A stretch of DNA of 36,604 bases from an uncultured Bacteroidales bacterium (GCA_946403215.1 CAMIZG010000017.1:1-36604); one strand, 5' to 3'. Counted from the first letter of the stretch, positions 7,254-16,037 are shown. Made by a program: numbers and translations. The notes: generated by a model not told the origin, from the letters alone.

Positions 7254-7877
7254 ATGGCTATTACTTATCAATTCAACAAAACATCGCTGCAGGCATTGGA
7301 GAAAAACCTCAAGATGCGTCAGCGGACACTTCCGACCCTTCAGAACAAGGAGAGCGCTCTGCGCCTCGAAGTGAAGAAGGCGAAAGCCGAGATCAAGGAA
7401 CTCGACGAGGAGGTGAACCGCCGCATCAAGGATTATGATCAGATGCTCGCGCTTTGGGGAGAGTTCGATACGTCACTTATCCATGTGGATGACGTACGGA
7501 TGTCCGTCAAGAAGATCGCAGGCGTGCGTGTGCCTGTGCTGGACGAGGTCGTTTATTCGACCAAGGAGTTCAGCCTGTTCTCGTCGCCCAAGTGGTTCAT
7601 CGATGGATTCGAACAACTCAAAGCCATCGCGGAGGTGGGTATCCGTCAGGAGTTTGTGCGCCGTAAGGTCGATCTGCTGGAGTATGCACGTAAGAAGACG
7701 ACCCAGAAGGTGAACTTGTTCGAGAAAGTGCAGATCCCCGGCTATCAGGATGCTATCCGCAAGATCAAGCGATTCATGGAAGACGAGGAGAACCTCTCCA
7801 AGTCAAGTCAGAAAATAGTTAAGAGCAAGCGCGAGCGCGAAGCAGCGCAGGCTAATGGAAAGGAGGGTGCAGCATGA
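7254..7877 (+). CDS. atpD: V-type ATP synthase subunit D (central rotor shaft)
   Basis: A 207-aa rotor axle subunit that turns inside the A3B3 head. The start MAITYQFNKTSLQALEKNL (ATG 7254) matches the family better than an upstream ATG at 7230, which adds MREIAERD. The N-terminal half (NKESALRLEVKKAKAEIKELDEEVNRRIKDY) and the C-terminal half (YARKKTTQKVNLFEKVQIPGYQDAIRKIKRFMEDEE) are the two long helices of the coiled-coil shaft. The motif KKTTQKVNLFEKVQIP is diagnostic of subunit D. Its stop overlaps the start of subunit I by ATGA (7874-7877). The usual companion subunit F is not seen. Confidence 0.95.
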   Translation: MAITYQFNKTSLQALEKNLKMRQRTLPTLQNKESALRLEVKKAKAEIKELDEEVNRRIKDYDQMLALWGEFDTSLIHVDDVRMSVKKIAGVRVPVLDEVVYSTKEFSLFSSPKWFIDGFEQLKAIAEVGIRQEFVRRKVDLLEYARKKTTQKVNLFEKVQIPGYQDAIRKIKRFMEDEENLSKSSQKIVKSKREREAAQANGKEGAA

Positions 7878-9724
7878 TTGAGTCAATGAAGAAATATACG
7901 TTCCTCGTACTTGCATCGCAATACGATGCGTTCCTCGAGCGTGTGCGTGAGGCCGGCGTGGTACATGTTACCCTCAAGGCCGAAGGCTTGGCCGACGACG
8001 AGCAGTTGCGTAAGACCATTGCTGATGCCGATGCCTTGACCCGACTCATCGAAGCCGGTGCGCCTGAGCAACTGCTTAGCGAGCGCAATGCTGTACTCAC
8101 CAAGATTGAGGCTACCCGCAAGGAAGCACAACGCATGGCTATCTGGGGCACGTTCAGCAGTCAGCGCATCGCTGAGCTGAAAGCCGCCGGTTACGACCTG
8201 CACTTCTTCACCTGCTCCAAGAAAGTATTCAACGAGCAGTGGGGGAGTGTGGTGGCTGCCGATGGCGACACCCTATACTGCGTAGCGGTAACCAAGCGTC
8301 AGGACGATGCAGTCCTTACCCTCAACGGCGAGCCGTTCAGCCTGCCCGATGTATGCACCGAGCAGACACTCAACGAGCATAGTGCGGCTGAACTCCGGAC
8401 CGACATAGAGGCTCTCAACGGACTGCTTGCAGCCGCCGAGGCACGCATCGAAGCATGGGGCCAGGCTAACCTTGGCGCAAAACGTCAGGAACTGCAAGAC
8501 TTGCGCCGAAGTATCGAGTGGCAAAAGGTTCAGCTCTCTTCGGACAGTGCAGCCGATGGCGCATTGCGACTGATGGAAGGCTTCTGTCCGACGGAAAAGA
8601 CGGAAGAACTCAACAAAGTGCTTGCTGCTCTCGATGTCTATTATGAGGTCGAAGAACCAGTGGAAGGTGACGCAACACCGGTCAAGCTCAATAACAATAA
8701 GTTCGCCAAATTGTTCGAGGTCTTCACTGGCATGTACGGTTGGCCCACCTATGGCGAGTTTGACCCGACGCCTATCTTGGCACCGTTCTACCTGCTGTTC
8801 TTCTCGATGTGTATGGGTGACGCAGGCTACGGTATCTTGTTGCTGCTGTTCGGCTGGCTGACCTACAAGGGCAAGCTGAAGATTGAGATGTTCGATGGTC
8901 TGGGGCCGATCATTATGACCCTGGGTGTCGGCACGCTGGTGGTAGGTTTCTTCCTCGGCACGGCATTCGGCATGGACCTGAGTGCCCTGTTCCCGAGCAT
9001 CGATTACCTGTTCCTCAACGGTAAGGTGGTCACCGAGGGTGGAGTACGTTACTTGAGCAAAGCCGCGTATGCTGCTGCCGGTATTGAAGGCGGCTACGAC
9101 GTGGCGATGGTGCTGGCGTTGCTGATTGGTGTGTTCCACATCTGTCTGGCTATGGTGGTCAAGGCTCTGTGCTACACCAAGCGTTTCGGTTTCCGTGCCC
9201 AACTTGGCACATGGGGCTGGACCCTGCTTATCGTGGGCGGCATTGCTGCACTGATTATCTGCATGGCGCTTAGCGTTCCGATGGAGACCACCAAGCTTGT
9301 GCTGATTGTTATCGCATGTATCTCGGCTCTCGGCATTTATGTATTCAACACGCCGGGGCGCAACCCGCTTCTGAATATCGGTGCCGGTCTCTGGGATACG
9401 TATAACATGGCTACGGGTATCCTGGGCGACACGCTGTCGTATATCCGTCTCTACGCTCTTGGTCTGGCCGGTGGTATGTTGGGCGGCGCGTTCAACAACC
9501 TGGGCCTGATGGTCATGGGTGGCTCTACGGAAGGTGCTACATGGCAGTGGGTTCCGTTCATCGTTATCCTGATTATCGGTCACCTGCTGAACCTCGCTAT
9601 GTCGGCTCTGGGTGCGTTTGTTCACCCGCTCCGTCTGACCTTCGTCGAGTACTTCAAGAACAGCGGCTACGAGGGCAAGGGTAACCTCTATAAGCCGTTT
9701 GGCGCAGAGCAACCTGTTCAGTAA
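7874..9724 (+). CDS. atpI: V-type ATP synthase subunit I (membrane stator, a-type)
   Basis: A 616-aa subunit that forms the ion half-channels against the K ring and anchors the peripheral stalk. The N-terminal half (about 1-285) is soluble and partly coiled coil. The C-terminal half has seven or eight hydrophobic segments starting at ILAPFYLLFFSMCMGDAGYGI. The helix GDTLSYIRLYALGLAGGMLGG carries the conserved Arg (R525) that releases ions from the ring carboxylate. The start at 7874 overlaps subunit D; a second ATG at 7886 (MKKYTFLVLASQ) is also plausible. A 68-nt spacer with a stable hairpin separates it from the K gene. Confidence 0.95.
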   Translation: MIESMKKYTFLVLASQYDAFLERVREAGVVHVTLKAEGLADDEQLRKTIADADALTRLIEAGAPEQLLSERNAVLTKIEATRKEAQRMAIWGTFSSQRIAELKAAGYDLHFFTCSKKVFNEQWGSVVAADGDTLYCVAVTKRQDDAVLTLNGEPFSLPDVCTEQTLNEHSAAELRTDIEALNGLLAAAEARIEAWGQANLGAKRQELQDLRRSIEWQKVQLSSDSAADGALRLMEGFCPTEKTEELNKVLAALDVYYEVEEPVEGDATPVKLNNNKFAKLFEVFTGMYGWPTYGEFDPTPILAPFYLLFFSMCMGDAGYGILLLLFGWLTYKGKLKIEMFDGLGPIIMTLGVGTLVVGFFLGTAFGMDLSALFPSIDYLFLNGKVVTEGGVRYLSKAAYAAAGIEGGYDVAMVLALLIGVFHICLAMVVKALCYTKRFGFRAQLGTWGWTLLIVGGIAALIICMALSVPMETTKLVLIVIACISALGIYVFNTPGRNPLLNIGAGLWDTYNMATGILGDTLSYIRLYALGLAGGMLGGAFNNLGLMVMGGSTEGATWQWVPFIVILIIGHLLNLAMSALGAFVHPLRLTFVEYFKNSGYEGKGNLYKPFGAEQPVQ

Positions 9725-9729
9725 AATGA

Positions 9730-10209
<480 letters not shown>

Positions 10210-10230
10210 TATCATCACTCTGCTCAATAA

Positions 10231-10268
10231 AAAGCAAACAGGCGGCTTAATGGCCGCCTGCTTGCTTT
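10231..10268. terminator. Bidirectional terminator between atpK and tRNA-Gly
   Basis: AAAGCAA-A-CAGGCGGC (10231-10246) pairs with GCCGCCTG-C-TTGCTTT (10253-10268) around a 6-nt loop, leaving one internal mismatch. On the minus strand the stem is followed by a T-run (complement of the A-run up to 10229). It thus suits the convergent tRNA transcript best and also ends the + strand ATPase operon. Confidence 0.8.
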
Positions 10269-10292
10269 CGTTAGTACATGAGGGTGTGGAGT

Positions 10293-10316
10293 CCCCACAA
10301 GTATCATACAGTGGGG
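10293..10316 (-). other. 3' trailer hairpin of the tRNA-Gly precursor
   Basis: CCCCAC (10293-10298) and GTGGGG (10311-10316) form a stem with a 12-nt loop just downstream of the tRNA 3' end on the minus strand. It may guide 3' processing. Confidence 0.4.
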
Positions 10317-10324
10317 CGCCGGGG

Positions 10325-10397
10325 AGCGGTAAGCGGGACTCGAACCCGTGACCCTCAGCTTGGGAAGCTGATGCTCTACCAACTGAGCTACTACCGC
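10325..10397 (-). tRNA. tRNA-Gly (anticodon CCC)
   Basis: A 73-nt cloverleaf on the minus strand. The acceptor stem GCGGTAG pairs with TTACCGC (one G-U) and the discriminator is U, usual for bacterial tRNA-Gly. The D arm is GCTC/GAGC. The anticodon stem TCAGC/GCTGA encloses loop TTCCCAA with anticodon CCC, reading GGG. The T arm has loop TTCGAGT and four good pairs; its outermost position is an A-C mismatch (49-65). CCA is not encoded and must be added. It has its own promoter on the minus strand and a terminator shared with atpK. Confidence 0.95.
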
Positions 10398-10452
10398 GTT
10401 GCAAGATGACAAAGGTCAATGTACGATGGTCGTAATTGATCAATCGCGAATG

Positions 10453-10484
10453 CAAAGATACAACATTTTTTTGATATTTGCAAA
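10453..10484 (-). promoter_or_regulatory. Promoter of tRNA-Gly
   Basis: On the minus strand TTTG (10484-10481) is followed after 20 nt by TATCTTTG (10460-10453), a perfect Bacteroidota consensus. Transcription would begin near 10446, about 50 nt before the mature tRNA 5' end. Confidence 0.85.
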
Positions 10485-10521
10485 TCTTTGAGCAAAAAAA
10501 AAGTATATTCTTGCCAAAAAA

Positions 10522-10553
10522 TTTGCAAATGTCATTTATTTTTTGTAACTTTG
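10522..10553 (+). promoter_or_regulatory. Promoter of the envelope-biogenesis operon
   Basis: TTTG (10522-10525), a 20-nt spacer and TAACTTTG (10546-10553) lie upstream of the amidase start at 10586. It is back-to-back with the tRNA-Gly promoter, the two -33 elements being about 37 nt apart. Just downstream, TTTGTTT (10561-10567) and AAACAAA (10571-10577) form a perfect inverted repeat around ATT. Confidence 0.85.
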
Positions 10554-10585
10554 TACGCTTTTTGTTTATTAAACAAACAAACGAT

Positions 10586-11671
10586 ATGAAACGACAGCTT
10601 GCAACCATATTGATTAGTCTGGCGCTATGCCTGCCTATGTATGCGTTCACGGTGGTGATTGATGCCGGCCACGGTGGCGACGATCCTGGCGCTATTGGCC
10701 GTGTTGCTCGCGAGAAAACACTGAATCTCAACGTTGCTTTGCAACTCGGCGATATGATCAAGGAGGCGTACCCTGAGGTCGATGTAGTCTATACGCGTAT
10801 GACGGACGTATTCATCCCCCTGCGCACTCGTGCTGATATCGCCAATAAGAACAAGGCAGACCTGTTCATCTCCATTCACACCAACGCTTCGGACAACCGC
10901 AATGCATCCGGTGCCGAGACCTTCATCTTAGGAACAGAGCGCATGGAGGATAACTTGGATATTGCCATGCGCGAGAACTCCGTCATCAAGCTCGAGTCTG
11001 ACTACCAGAGCTCGTACGAGGGCTTTGATCCCAACAGCATAGATTCTTACATCATGTTCGACCTGATGCAGTCCGACTATATGAACCAGTCGCTGCAGTT
11101 CGCCACATTGGTGCAGAAGCAGTTCGTGGATAGCCTCCAACGTGGTGACCGTGGAGTACGTCAGGCTGCGTTCCTCGTATTGTTGCGCACTGCTTGTCCC
11201 TCCGTGTTGGTGGAGATGGGATTCATCAGCAATCGCGATGAAGAACGTTTCCTCGCTAGCGAGGAAGGAAAGATTGGTATATCACGTTCCATCTTCCGCG
11301 CGTTTGCACAGTTCTATCGTCCCGGAAAAGCAGTTCCGGCTTTGGTGTCCGACAGCGTTAAAGTGCCGACTACCCAACCACAAATCGCAGAGGATGCTCG
11401 GCAGGCAAAAGCCTCCATTACGTACAAGGTGCAGATATTCAGCACAAGATTGCAACTCAAGAAAGGTGATCCGACATTCAAAGGACTCAAGAATTGCACC
11501 TTTAAGAAGGACGGCTCTTGGTATAAGTACATGTATGGTGAATGCAAAACGTATGCCGAGGCAAAAAAACTTCAGGCTTCAGTAAAACAGAAATTCCCCG
11601 ATTGTGTGGTGGTCGCATTCCAGGGAAATGAACAGATACCCGTGAAACGGGCTATTGAATTACAAAAATAA
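10586..11671 (+). CDS. N-acetylmuramoyl-L-alanine amidase with C-terminal SPOR-like domain
   Basis: A 361-aa periplasmic zinc amidase that removes the stem peptide from peptidoglycan during cell separation. The start is ATG 10586 (MKRQLATILISLALCLPMYA, signal peptide), just downstream of the promoter; the frame is open further upstream but that part overlaps the promoter. The Amidase_3 domain shows VVIDAGHGGDDPGAIG (H29), E43 in EKTLNLN, SIHTNA (H98) and LVEMGFISN with the catalytic Glu. The last ~85 residues (TYKVQIFSTRLQL..., FKGLKNCTF, YKYMYGECKTYAEAKKL) look like a SPOR-type denuded-glycan binding domain. It heads the operon, 5 nt before the MlaD-like gene. AmiC-like function is expected. 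Confidence 0.93.
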   Translation: MKRQLATILISLALCLPMYAFTVVIDAGHGGDDPGAIGRVAREKTLNLNVALQLGDMIKEAYPEVDVVYTRMTDVFIPLRTRADIANKNKADLFISIHTNASDNRNASGAETFILGTERMEDNLDIAMRENSVIKLESDYQSSYEGFDPNSIDSYIMFDLMQSDYMNQSLQFATLVQKQFVDSLQRGDRGVRQAAFLVLLRTACPSVLVEMGFISNRDEERFLASEEGKIGISRSIFRAFAQFYRPGKAVPALVSDSVKVPTTQPQIAEDARQAKASITYKVQIFSTRLQLKKGDPTFKGLKNCTFKKDGSWYKYMYGECKTYAEAKKLQASVKQKFPDCVVVAFQGNEQIPVKRAIELQK

Positions 11672-11676
11672 CAGAT

Positions 11677-12570
11677 ATGAAGATTTCAAGAGAGGTTAGA
11701 GTAGGATTGTTGGCTGCATTGTGCCTGTTTCTGTTGTATTTCGGATTTAAGTTCTTGAAGGGCGTAAATATATTTAATCCTATTCATTCGTACAGTGGCC
11801 GCTTTGTGGAGATGAAGGGCTTGGTGGAGCAAGCGCCTGTTTTTGTGCGGGGCTATAAGGTCGGACAGGTGGAATCAATCACGTACGACTTTACCCGGGA
11901 CACAGCATTCACTATCGTGGTGTCCCTTAATAGTGACATTAATGTGGTAGAAGGCAGCAGTTTGCGTCTCGTGGCCGATGGACTGTTAGGCGGTATGGCG
12001 GTTGAAGTAGTTATCCCTGCCGGCAAAGACCTGGCAACCATCCCCGCACGAAGCGAACTACCCACCAGTATCCAGCCATCGCTTGTGGATGAACTCCGTG
12101 GCTCAATGCTCGCATCCATCGATAGTGCTCTGTACTCTGTGCGCGAACTGGTTGACAATATTAACGGTCAGTTGCAAGGTGACAAGATCAAGGATGTCCT
12201 GGCTCATGCTGATGAATTGCTGACCTCGCTCAAAGTCTCATCAACCAAGCTTGAAGGCGTGATGCGCAATGATGTTCCTGCCATTGTACAACAAGTGGAC
12301 AGTGTACTTGCTGATGTCAAGAAACTATCCGCAAACGTTTCTGAGGCGGACATTGCTGCTGTGATTACGCGCGCTGACTCTACACTAACAGAGCTGCAGA
12401 AACTCATCGAGACGGCGAATAGTACAGACGGAACAGTAGGCATGCTGCTGCACGATAGTAGCCTGTACAACAATGTAAATGGCACTATCCAGACCGCTGA
12501 TAGCCTCATGCAAGAGATTCGCGAACAGCCCAACTCAATCATTTGGGGAAAGAAGAAAAAGAGAAAATAG
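11677..12570 (+). CDS. MlaD/MCE family lipid-transfer protein
   Basis: A 297-aa protein anchored by one N-terminal helix (about 9-27, VGLLAALCLFLLYFGFKFL) with the rest in the periplasm. Residues about 36-115 form an MCE domain (GLVEQAPVFVRGYKVGQVESI, then LVADGLLGGMAVEVV), the lipid-binding module of MlaD-type phospholipid transport. The C-terminal two thirds are helical and coiled-coil-like, with a final basic KKKKRK tail. Its stop is directly followed by the folD start. The MlaE permease and MlaF ATPase that usually work with it are not in this window. Confidence 0.9.
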   Translation: MKISREVRVGLLAALCLFLLYFGFKFLKGVNIFNPIHSYSGRFVEMKGLVEQAPVFVRGYKVGQVESITYDFTRDTAFTIVVSLNSDINVVEGSSLRLVADGLLGGMAVEVVIPAGKDLATIPARSELPTSIQPSLVDELRGSMLASIDSALYSVRELVDNINGQLQGDKIKDVLAHADELLTSLKVSSTKLEGVMRNDVPAIVQQVDSVLADVKKLSANVSEADIAAVITRADSTLTELQKLIETANSTDGTVGMLLHDSSLYNNVNGTIQTADSLMQEIREQPNSIIWGKKKKRK

Positions 12571-13392
12571 ATGGTAATATCTGGTAAGGACATAGCGTCT
12601 CAACTGCAAGCAGACTTGCGACAGCAGGTGGATAACCTGGCTGCCAAATGTGGCCGTGCTCCCGGATTAATAATCATACAGGTGGGCGATGATCTGGCCT
12701 CCTCAATCTATGTGCGCAATAAACTTCGCGCAGCGGAAAACTGCCATATTCGCGCTCGACACATTCTTCTGCCGGCTGACATCAGCGAACAAGAACTCTG
12801 TGCCCGGATAGCCGAATTCAACAGCAACGATCAGGTGGACGGCATATTGGTTCAACTGCCCCTGCCTGAACATATCGGCGAACAGCAGGTGATTCGTACC
12901 ATCCGACCGGACAAGGATGCCGACGGATTTCATCCGGACAGTTGCGTCATAGCTTGTACATCCAAGGCTATCCTGCAGTTGCTGGCGTCCACAGGCGTGG
13001 AACTGAACGGCAAACATGTAGTGATGGTCGGACAAACGGACGTCGTGGGCTGTCCGATGGCCAAACTGCTGGCGGACAGACAATGTTCGGTCGCCACAGC
13101 GCATATTGACACCCCGGATCTGCCGGCTGTTTGCCGCAAGGCGGATATACTCTTAGTGGCCGCCGACAAGCCCAAACTCATCACCGGGGATTGCATCCGA
13201 CCCGGAGCAATCGTGATTGACGCAGGCTGCCATCATCTGCCTGACGGAACGCTGTGCGGTGATGTCGATTTTGAGGCATGCAAGGATATAGCTTCGTTCA
13301 TTACACCCGTACCGGGCGGCGTAGGGCCAATGATCATAGCAATGCTGATGCAGAACACAATCGAATGCTATCGGTCAAGAATGACTGAATGA
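12571..13392 (+). CDS. folD: Divergent FolD-like methylene-THF dehydrogenase/cyclohydrolase
   Basis: A 273-aa member of the FolD family (5,10-methylene-THF dehydrogenase and methenyl-THF cyclohydrolase). The N-terminal catalytic core is intact: VGDDLASSIYVRNK with K51, DGILVQLPLP with Q95, KDADGFHP with D118. The C-terminal half is unusual. The loop after HP is about nine residues shorter than in E. coli, the PCTP motif reads ACTS (128-131), the NADP-site GRS reads GQT (154-156), and the final GVGPMT reads GVGPMI. TPVPGGVGPM is otherwise kept. It abuts the MlaD gene with no gap. Either a fast-evolving true FolD or one with changed cofactor use. Confidence 0.85.
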   Translation: MVISGKDIASQLQADLRQQVDNLAAKCGRAPGLIIIQVGDDLASSIYVRNKLRAAENCHIRARHILLPADISEQELCARIAEFNSNDQVDGILVQLPLPEHIGEQQVIRTIRPDKDADGFHPDSCVIACTSKAILQLLASTGVELNGKHVVMVGQTDVVGCPMAKLLADRQCSVATAHIDTPDLPAVCRKADILLVAADKPKLITGDCIRPGAIVIDAGCHHLPDGTLCGDVDFEACKDIASFITPVPGGVGPMIIAMLMQNTIECYRSRMTE

Positions 13393-13419
13393 CAATAGTG
13401 AAAGGAAACAATTGTATAC

Positions 13420-14265
13420 ATGGCAAATACTGACGAAATAGTTATTACTCCCAAAGATCGTCTTCTCGTAATTGACTGGAAAGAGATTTGGCGATACAGG
13501 GACATGTTTGTCCTGTTCGTTGACCGCAATTTCCGTACAGCCTATAAACAGACTATTCTTGGCCCGTTGTGGTTCATCATCACGCCGGTGCTGTCTGTTA
13601 TTGTATATGTGGCGGTGTTTGGTGGAATAGCCAATATCCCAACGGATGGTGTGCCGCCTATCTTGTTTTACCTGTTGGGTATATCGGTCTGGGGGTATTT
13701 CTCCAGTTGCTTGAGCGCGACTTCTAACTCATTCGTGACAAATGCGGATATATTCGGCAAGATCTATTTTCCGCGAATCATCATGCCTCTTGTAGCCGTA
13801 ACGACCAATCTGTTGACGTTTGCCATTCAGTTGGCAATCTTTGCGGCATTCTACATATACTATGTTGCGACCGGCACCGAGCTCCTCATCCATTGGCAGG
13901 CTGTGCTGTTTCCCGTACTTGTACTGTTGCTTGCACTCATGTCGGTAGGGTTTGGCATGATTTTCTCGTCTATGACCACTAAGTATCGTGATTTGCAAAT
14001 TATGCTGGCAAAGATTATCTCACTATGGGTATATATCACTCCGGTCATTTACCCGCTGTCGATGGTCACGAACGAGAAACTGCATCTTGCCATGTCGCTC
14101 AATCCCGTCACGCCCGTAATGGAAGCGATCAAGTACTCGCTGCTGGGGCAGGGGCAGTTCTCCTGGCTATGGCTATGCTACAGCGCAGCATTCACACTAA
14201 TGCTGCTGACCTTGGGGCTGATGATGTTCAATAAGGTGCAAAAGAGTTTTATGGATACGGTGTAG
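13420..14265 (+). CDS. ABC-2 type polysaccharide export permease (Wzm/TagG-like), copy 1
   Basis: A 281-aa inner membrane permease with about six hydrophobic helices. YKQTILGPLWFIITPVLSV near the N-terminus, followed by the amphipathic interface helix and GKIYFPRIIMPLVAV, is the typical signature of Wzm/TagG/KpsM-type exporters of O-antigen or teichoic-acid-like glycans. The motif SLNPVTPVMEAIKYSLLGQG lies near the C-terminus. It would work with a Wzt-like ATPase, which is not encoded here. It is followed after 37 nt by a clear paralogue. The spacer contains the repeated word AATTGACA. Confidence 0.92.
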   Translation: MANTDEIVITPKDRLLVIDWKEIWRYRDMFVLFVDRNFRTAYKQTILGPLWFIITPVLSVIVYVAVFGGIANIPTDGVPPILFYLLGISVWGYFSSCLSATSNSFVTNADIFGKIYFPRIIMPLVAVTTNLLTFAIQLAIFAAFYIYYVATGTELLIHWQAVLFPVLVLLLALMSVGFGMIFSSMTTKYRDLQIMLAKIISLWVYITPVIYPLSMVTNEKLHLAMSLNPVTPVMEAIKYSLLGQGQFSWLWLCYSAAFTLMLLTLGLMMFNKVQKSFMDTV

Positions 14266-14302
14266 GTAATTGACAATTGAAAGTTGACATTTTTAGTGAT
14301 AA

Positions 14303-15157
14303 ATGACGGATAACTCAACATATTGGACTACTGAAATCTCGCCAAATTCTTACGCGAAAGGCTTGGGGCTGCGTGAGTTGTGGCAGAAGAAGTACCTCAT
14401 CTGGCTCTTCATCAAGCGTGACATAACGGTTCAGTTCAAGCAGACCATCTTCGGCATGGGCTGGTACTTCATATCCCCCTTGTTCTCCATGGTGATGTAC
14501 ATCGTGGTGTTCGGCCGTATAGCTGGCATCCCTACGGATGATATACCTCAACCTGTTTTCTACTTGAGCGGCATCTGCTTGTGGGAGTATTTCTCCGAGT
14601 GCCTGACAGCTGTTTCCGGAACGTTCCAGACCAATTCGTCCTTGTATGGCAAGGTATATTTCCCACGCTTGGCTTCTCCGGTATCGGTTGTGGCATCCAA
14701 ACTGTTCCGCTTCTCACTACAACTGAGCACATTTGTTATTGTGTATGTGCTGTTTCTGATCAAGGGCGTTAATCTCCGACCGAACTTGTACTTGCTGCTA
14801 TTCCCTGTGCTCATACTGATGATTCAGGGATTAGCTCTTGGCTTGGGACTGATCGTTTCATCGCTCACCACCAAGTACAAAGACCTGACTAACTTCTTTG
14901 GCGTCTTTGTGTCGCTTTGGATGTACGCAACGCCGATTGTTTATCCGCTCAGTTATGTTACTAACCCCACGCTGCACAAGATTATGCTATTCAATCCCAT
15001 GACCGCAGTAATTGAGACATTCAAGTACGGGGCATACGGAGCAGGCGAGTTCAGTTGGCAGGCTTTGGGTTATAGTGCACTGATCATCCTTGTGCTGCTG
15101 GTTGTCGGTATTAAGATGTTCAACCGCAAGCAGAAGTCCTTTATTGACACCATCTAA
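14303..15157 (+). CDS. ABC-2 type polysaccharide export permease (Wzm/TagG-like), copy 2
   Basis: A 284-aa paralogue of the preceding gene, alignable end to end: FKQTIFGMGWYFISPLFSM matches YKQTILGPLWFIITPVLSV, FGRIAGIPTDDIPQPVFYLSGICLWEYF matches the equivalent block, and GKVYFPRLASPVSVV and LFNPMTAVIETFKYGAYGAG are shared. Two tandem permeases suggest a heterodimeric exporter or duplication with specialisation. No ATPase is nearby. Its stop codon overlaps the start of the small membrane protein by one base (TAATG). Confidence 0.92.
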   Translation: MTDNSTYWTTEISPNSYAKGLGLRELWQKKYLIWLFIKRDITVQFKQTIFGMGWYFISPLFSMVMYIVVFGRIAGIPTDDIPQPVFYLSGICLWEYFSECLTAVSGTFQTNSSLYGKVYFPRLASPVSVVASKLFRFSLQLSTFVIVYVLFLIKGVNLRPNLYLLLFPVLILMIQGLALGLGLIVSSLTTKYKDLTNFFGVFVSLWMYATPIVYPLSYVTNPTLHKIMLFNPMTAVIETFKYGAYGAGEFSWQALGYSALIILVLLVVGIKMFNRKQKSFIDTI

Positions 15158-15369
15158 TGCTTAAAGCAATCATCATATCGGTCATACTGTTGGGATTAGG
15201 TATCCTGGGAATGTGTGTGCGAATTGTGCTGAAAAAGAACGGCACATTCCATTCGCAGGATGTCGGGCAGAGCAAAGCCATGCGCGAACAAGGAGTGGGG
15301 TGCACACGCTCGCAAGATCGGCAGGCGCAACGGGGTAATCCTCTCCGACTGAACATTAAAGACCTTTAA
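15157..15369 (+). CDS. Small conserved membrane protein of Bacteroidales
   Basis: A 70-aa protein with one N-terminal helix (AIIISVILLGLGILGMCVRIVL) followed by a basic, polar tail with QSKAMREQGVGCTRSQDRQAQ. Short proteins with this layout (helix, KKNG.F, a Cys, then SQDREA-like) are frequent in Bacteroidales and usually annotated only as membrane or secreted proteins. It starts within the stop of the upstream permease (TAATG), which supports real translation. The function is unknown. Confidence 0.75.
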   Translation: MLKAIIISVILLGLGILGMCVRIVLKKNGTFHSQDVGQSKAMREQGVGCTRSQDRQAQRGNPLRLNIKDL

Positions 15370-15437
15370 GCCCATTGTGTTGTAACCAGGAAATAATGTA
15401 ATCATATAATAACGAAGAATAACAAAACTCAACAACA

Positions 15438-16037
15438 ATGAATAAAATCCAAATTGTAATTGACGCTATTTTAGTTGCCGCTGTGGCAGCATTGTTTGTA
15501 ATCGTATTTGCCGTTAAGCCGGCTCAAAAGCCTGCAGAGGTGGCCCCTGTTGCGCAGGAAGGCGCACTGCCGGTGGCATTTGTCAACCTTGACTCTATCC
15601 TGCAAGGTTACACATTTGCTCTCGAGGCACAGGACAAACTGATGACCCGTCAGGAGAATGCCCGTATGGAGCTCAACCAGAAAGCCCGCACCTTGCAGAA
15701 CGAGATGGTGGATTTCCAGCGAAAGTTGGAAAACAACGCTTTCCTCAGCCGTCAGCGTGCAGAGAGTGAGCAGCAGCGCATCCTCAAGAAGCAACAGGAT
15801 CTTGAGAATCGTGAGGCACAACTCACCCAAGAAATCCTGCTCGAGAACCAGCAACTGCAGGCACAACTTGCTGATACCATCCTCAGCTATCTGAAAGAAC
15901 TCAATGCGGAAGGTCGCTATCAGATGATCTTCTCCAACAACGCCAAGGATAATATCCTCCTCTCTGTTGAGGGCTATGACATCACGGCGGAAGTTGTTTC
16001 TGCTCTTAACGCCCGTTACACTCCGGCTAAGAAATAA
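15438..16037 (+). CDS. OmpH/Skp family periplasmic chaperone
   Basis: A 199-aa protein with an N-terminal membrane helix (about 8-27) and a periplasmic part. VAFVNLDSILQGY is the conserved start of the OmpH domain. Residues about 60-150 form the long coiled coil that makes the tentacles of Skp-like trimers (rich in Gln, Glu, Arg), and the C-terminal strand YQMIFSNNAKDNILLSVEGYDIT closes the body. It would hold unfolded outer-membrane proteins on their way to the Bam machine. Here it precedes a barrel protein gene by 38 nt, a fitting client. It is anchored rather than soluble, which is common in Bacteroidota. Confidence 0.92.
   Translation: MNKIQIVIDAILVAAVAALFVIVFAVKPAQKPAEVAPVAQEGALPVAFVNLDSILQGYTFALEAQDKLMTRQENARMELNQKARTLQNEMVDFQRKLENNAFLSRQRAESEQQRILKKQQDLENREAQLTQEILLENQQLQAQLADTILSYLKELNAEGRYQMIFSNNAKDNILLSVEGYDITAEVVSALNARYTPAKK

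Noticed and set aside
10478..10585. N-terminal extension of the amidase by 36 codons
   Set aside because: It would include the consensus promoter and the -7 box; the internal ATG 10586 begins a good signal peptide.
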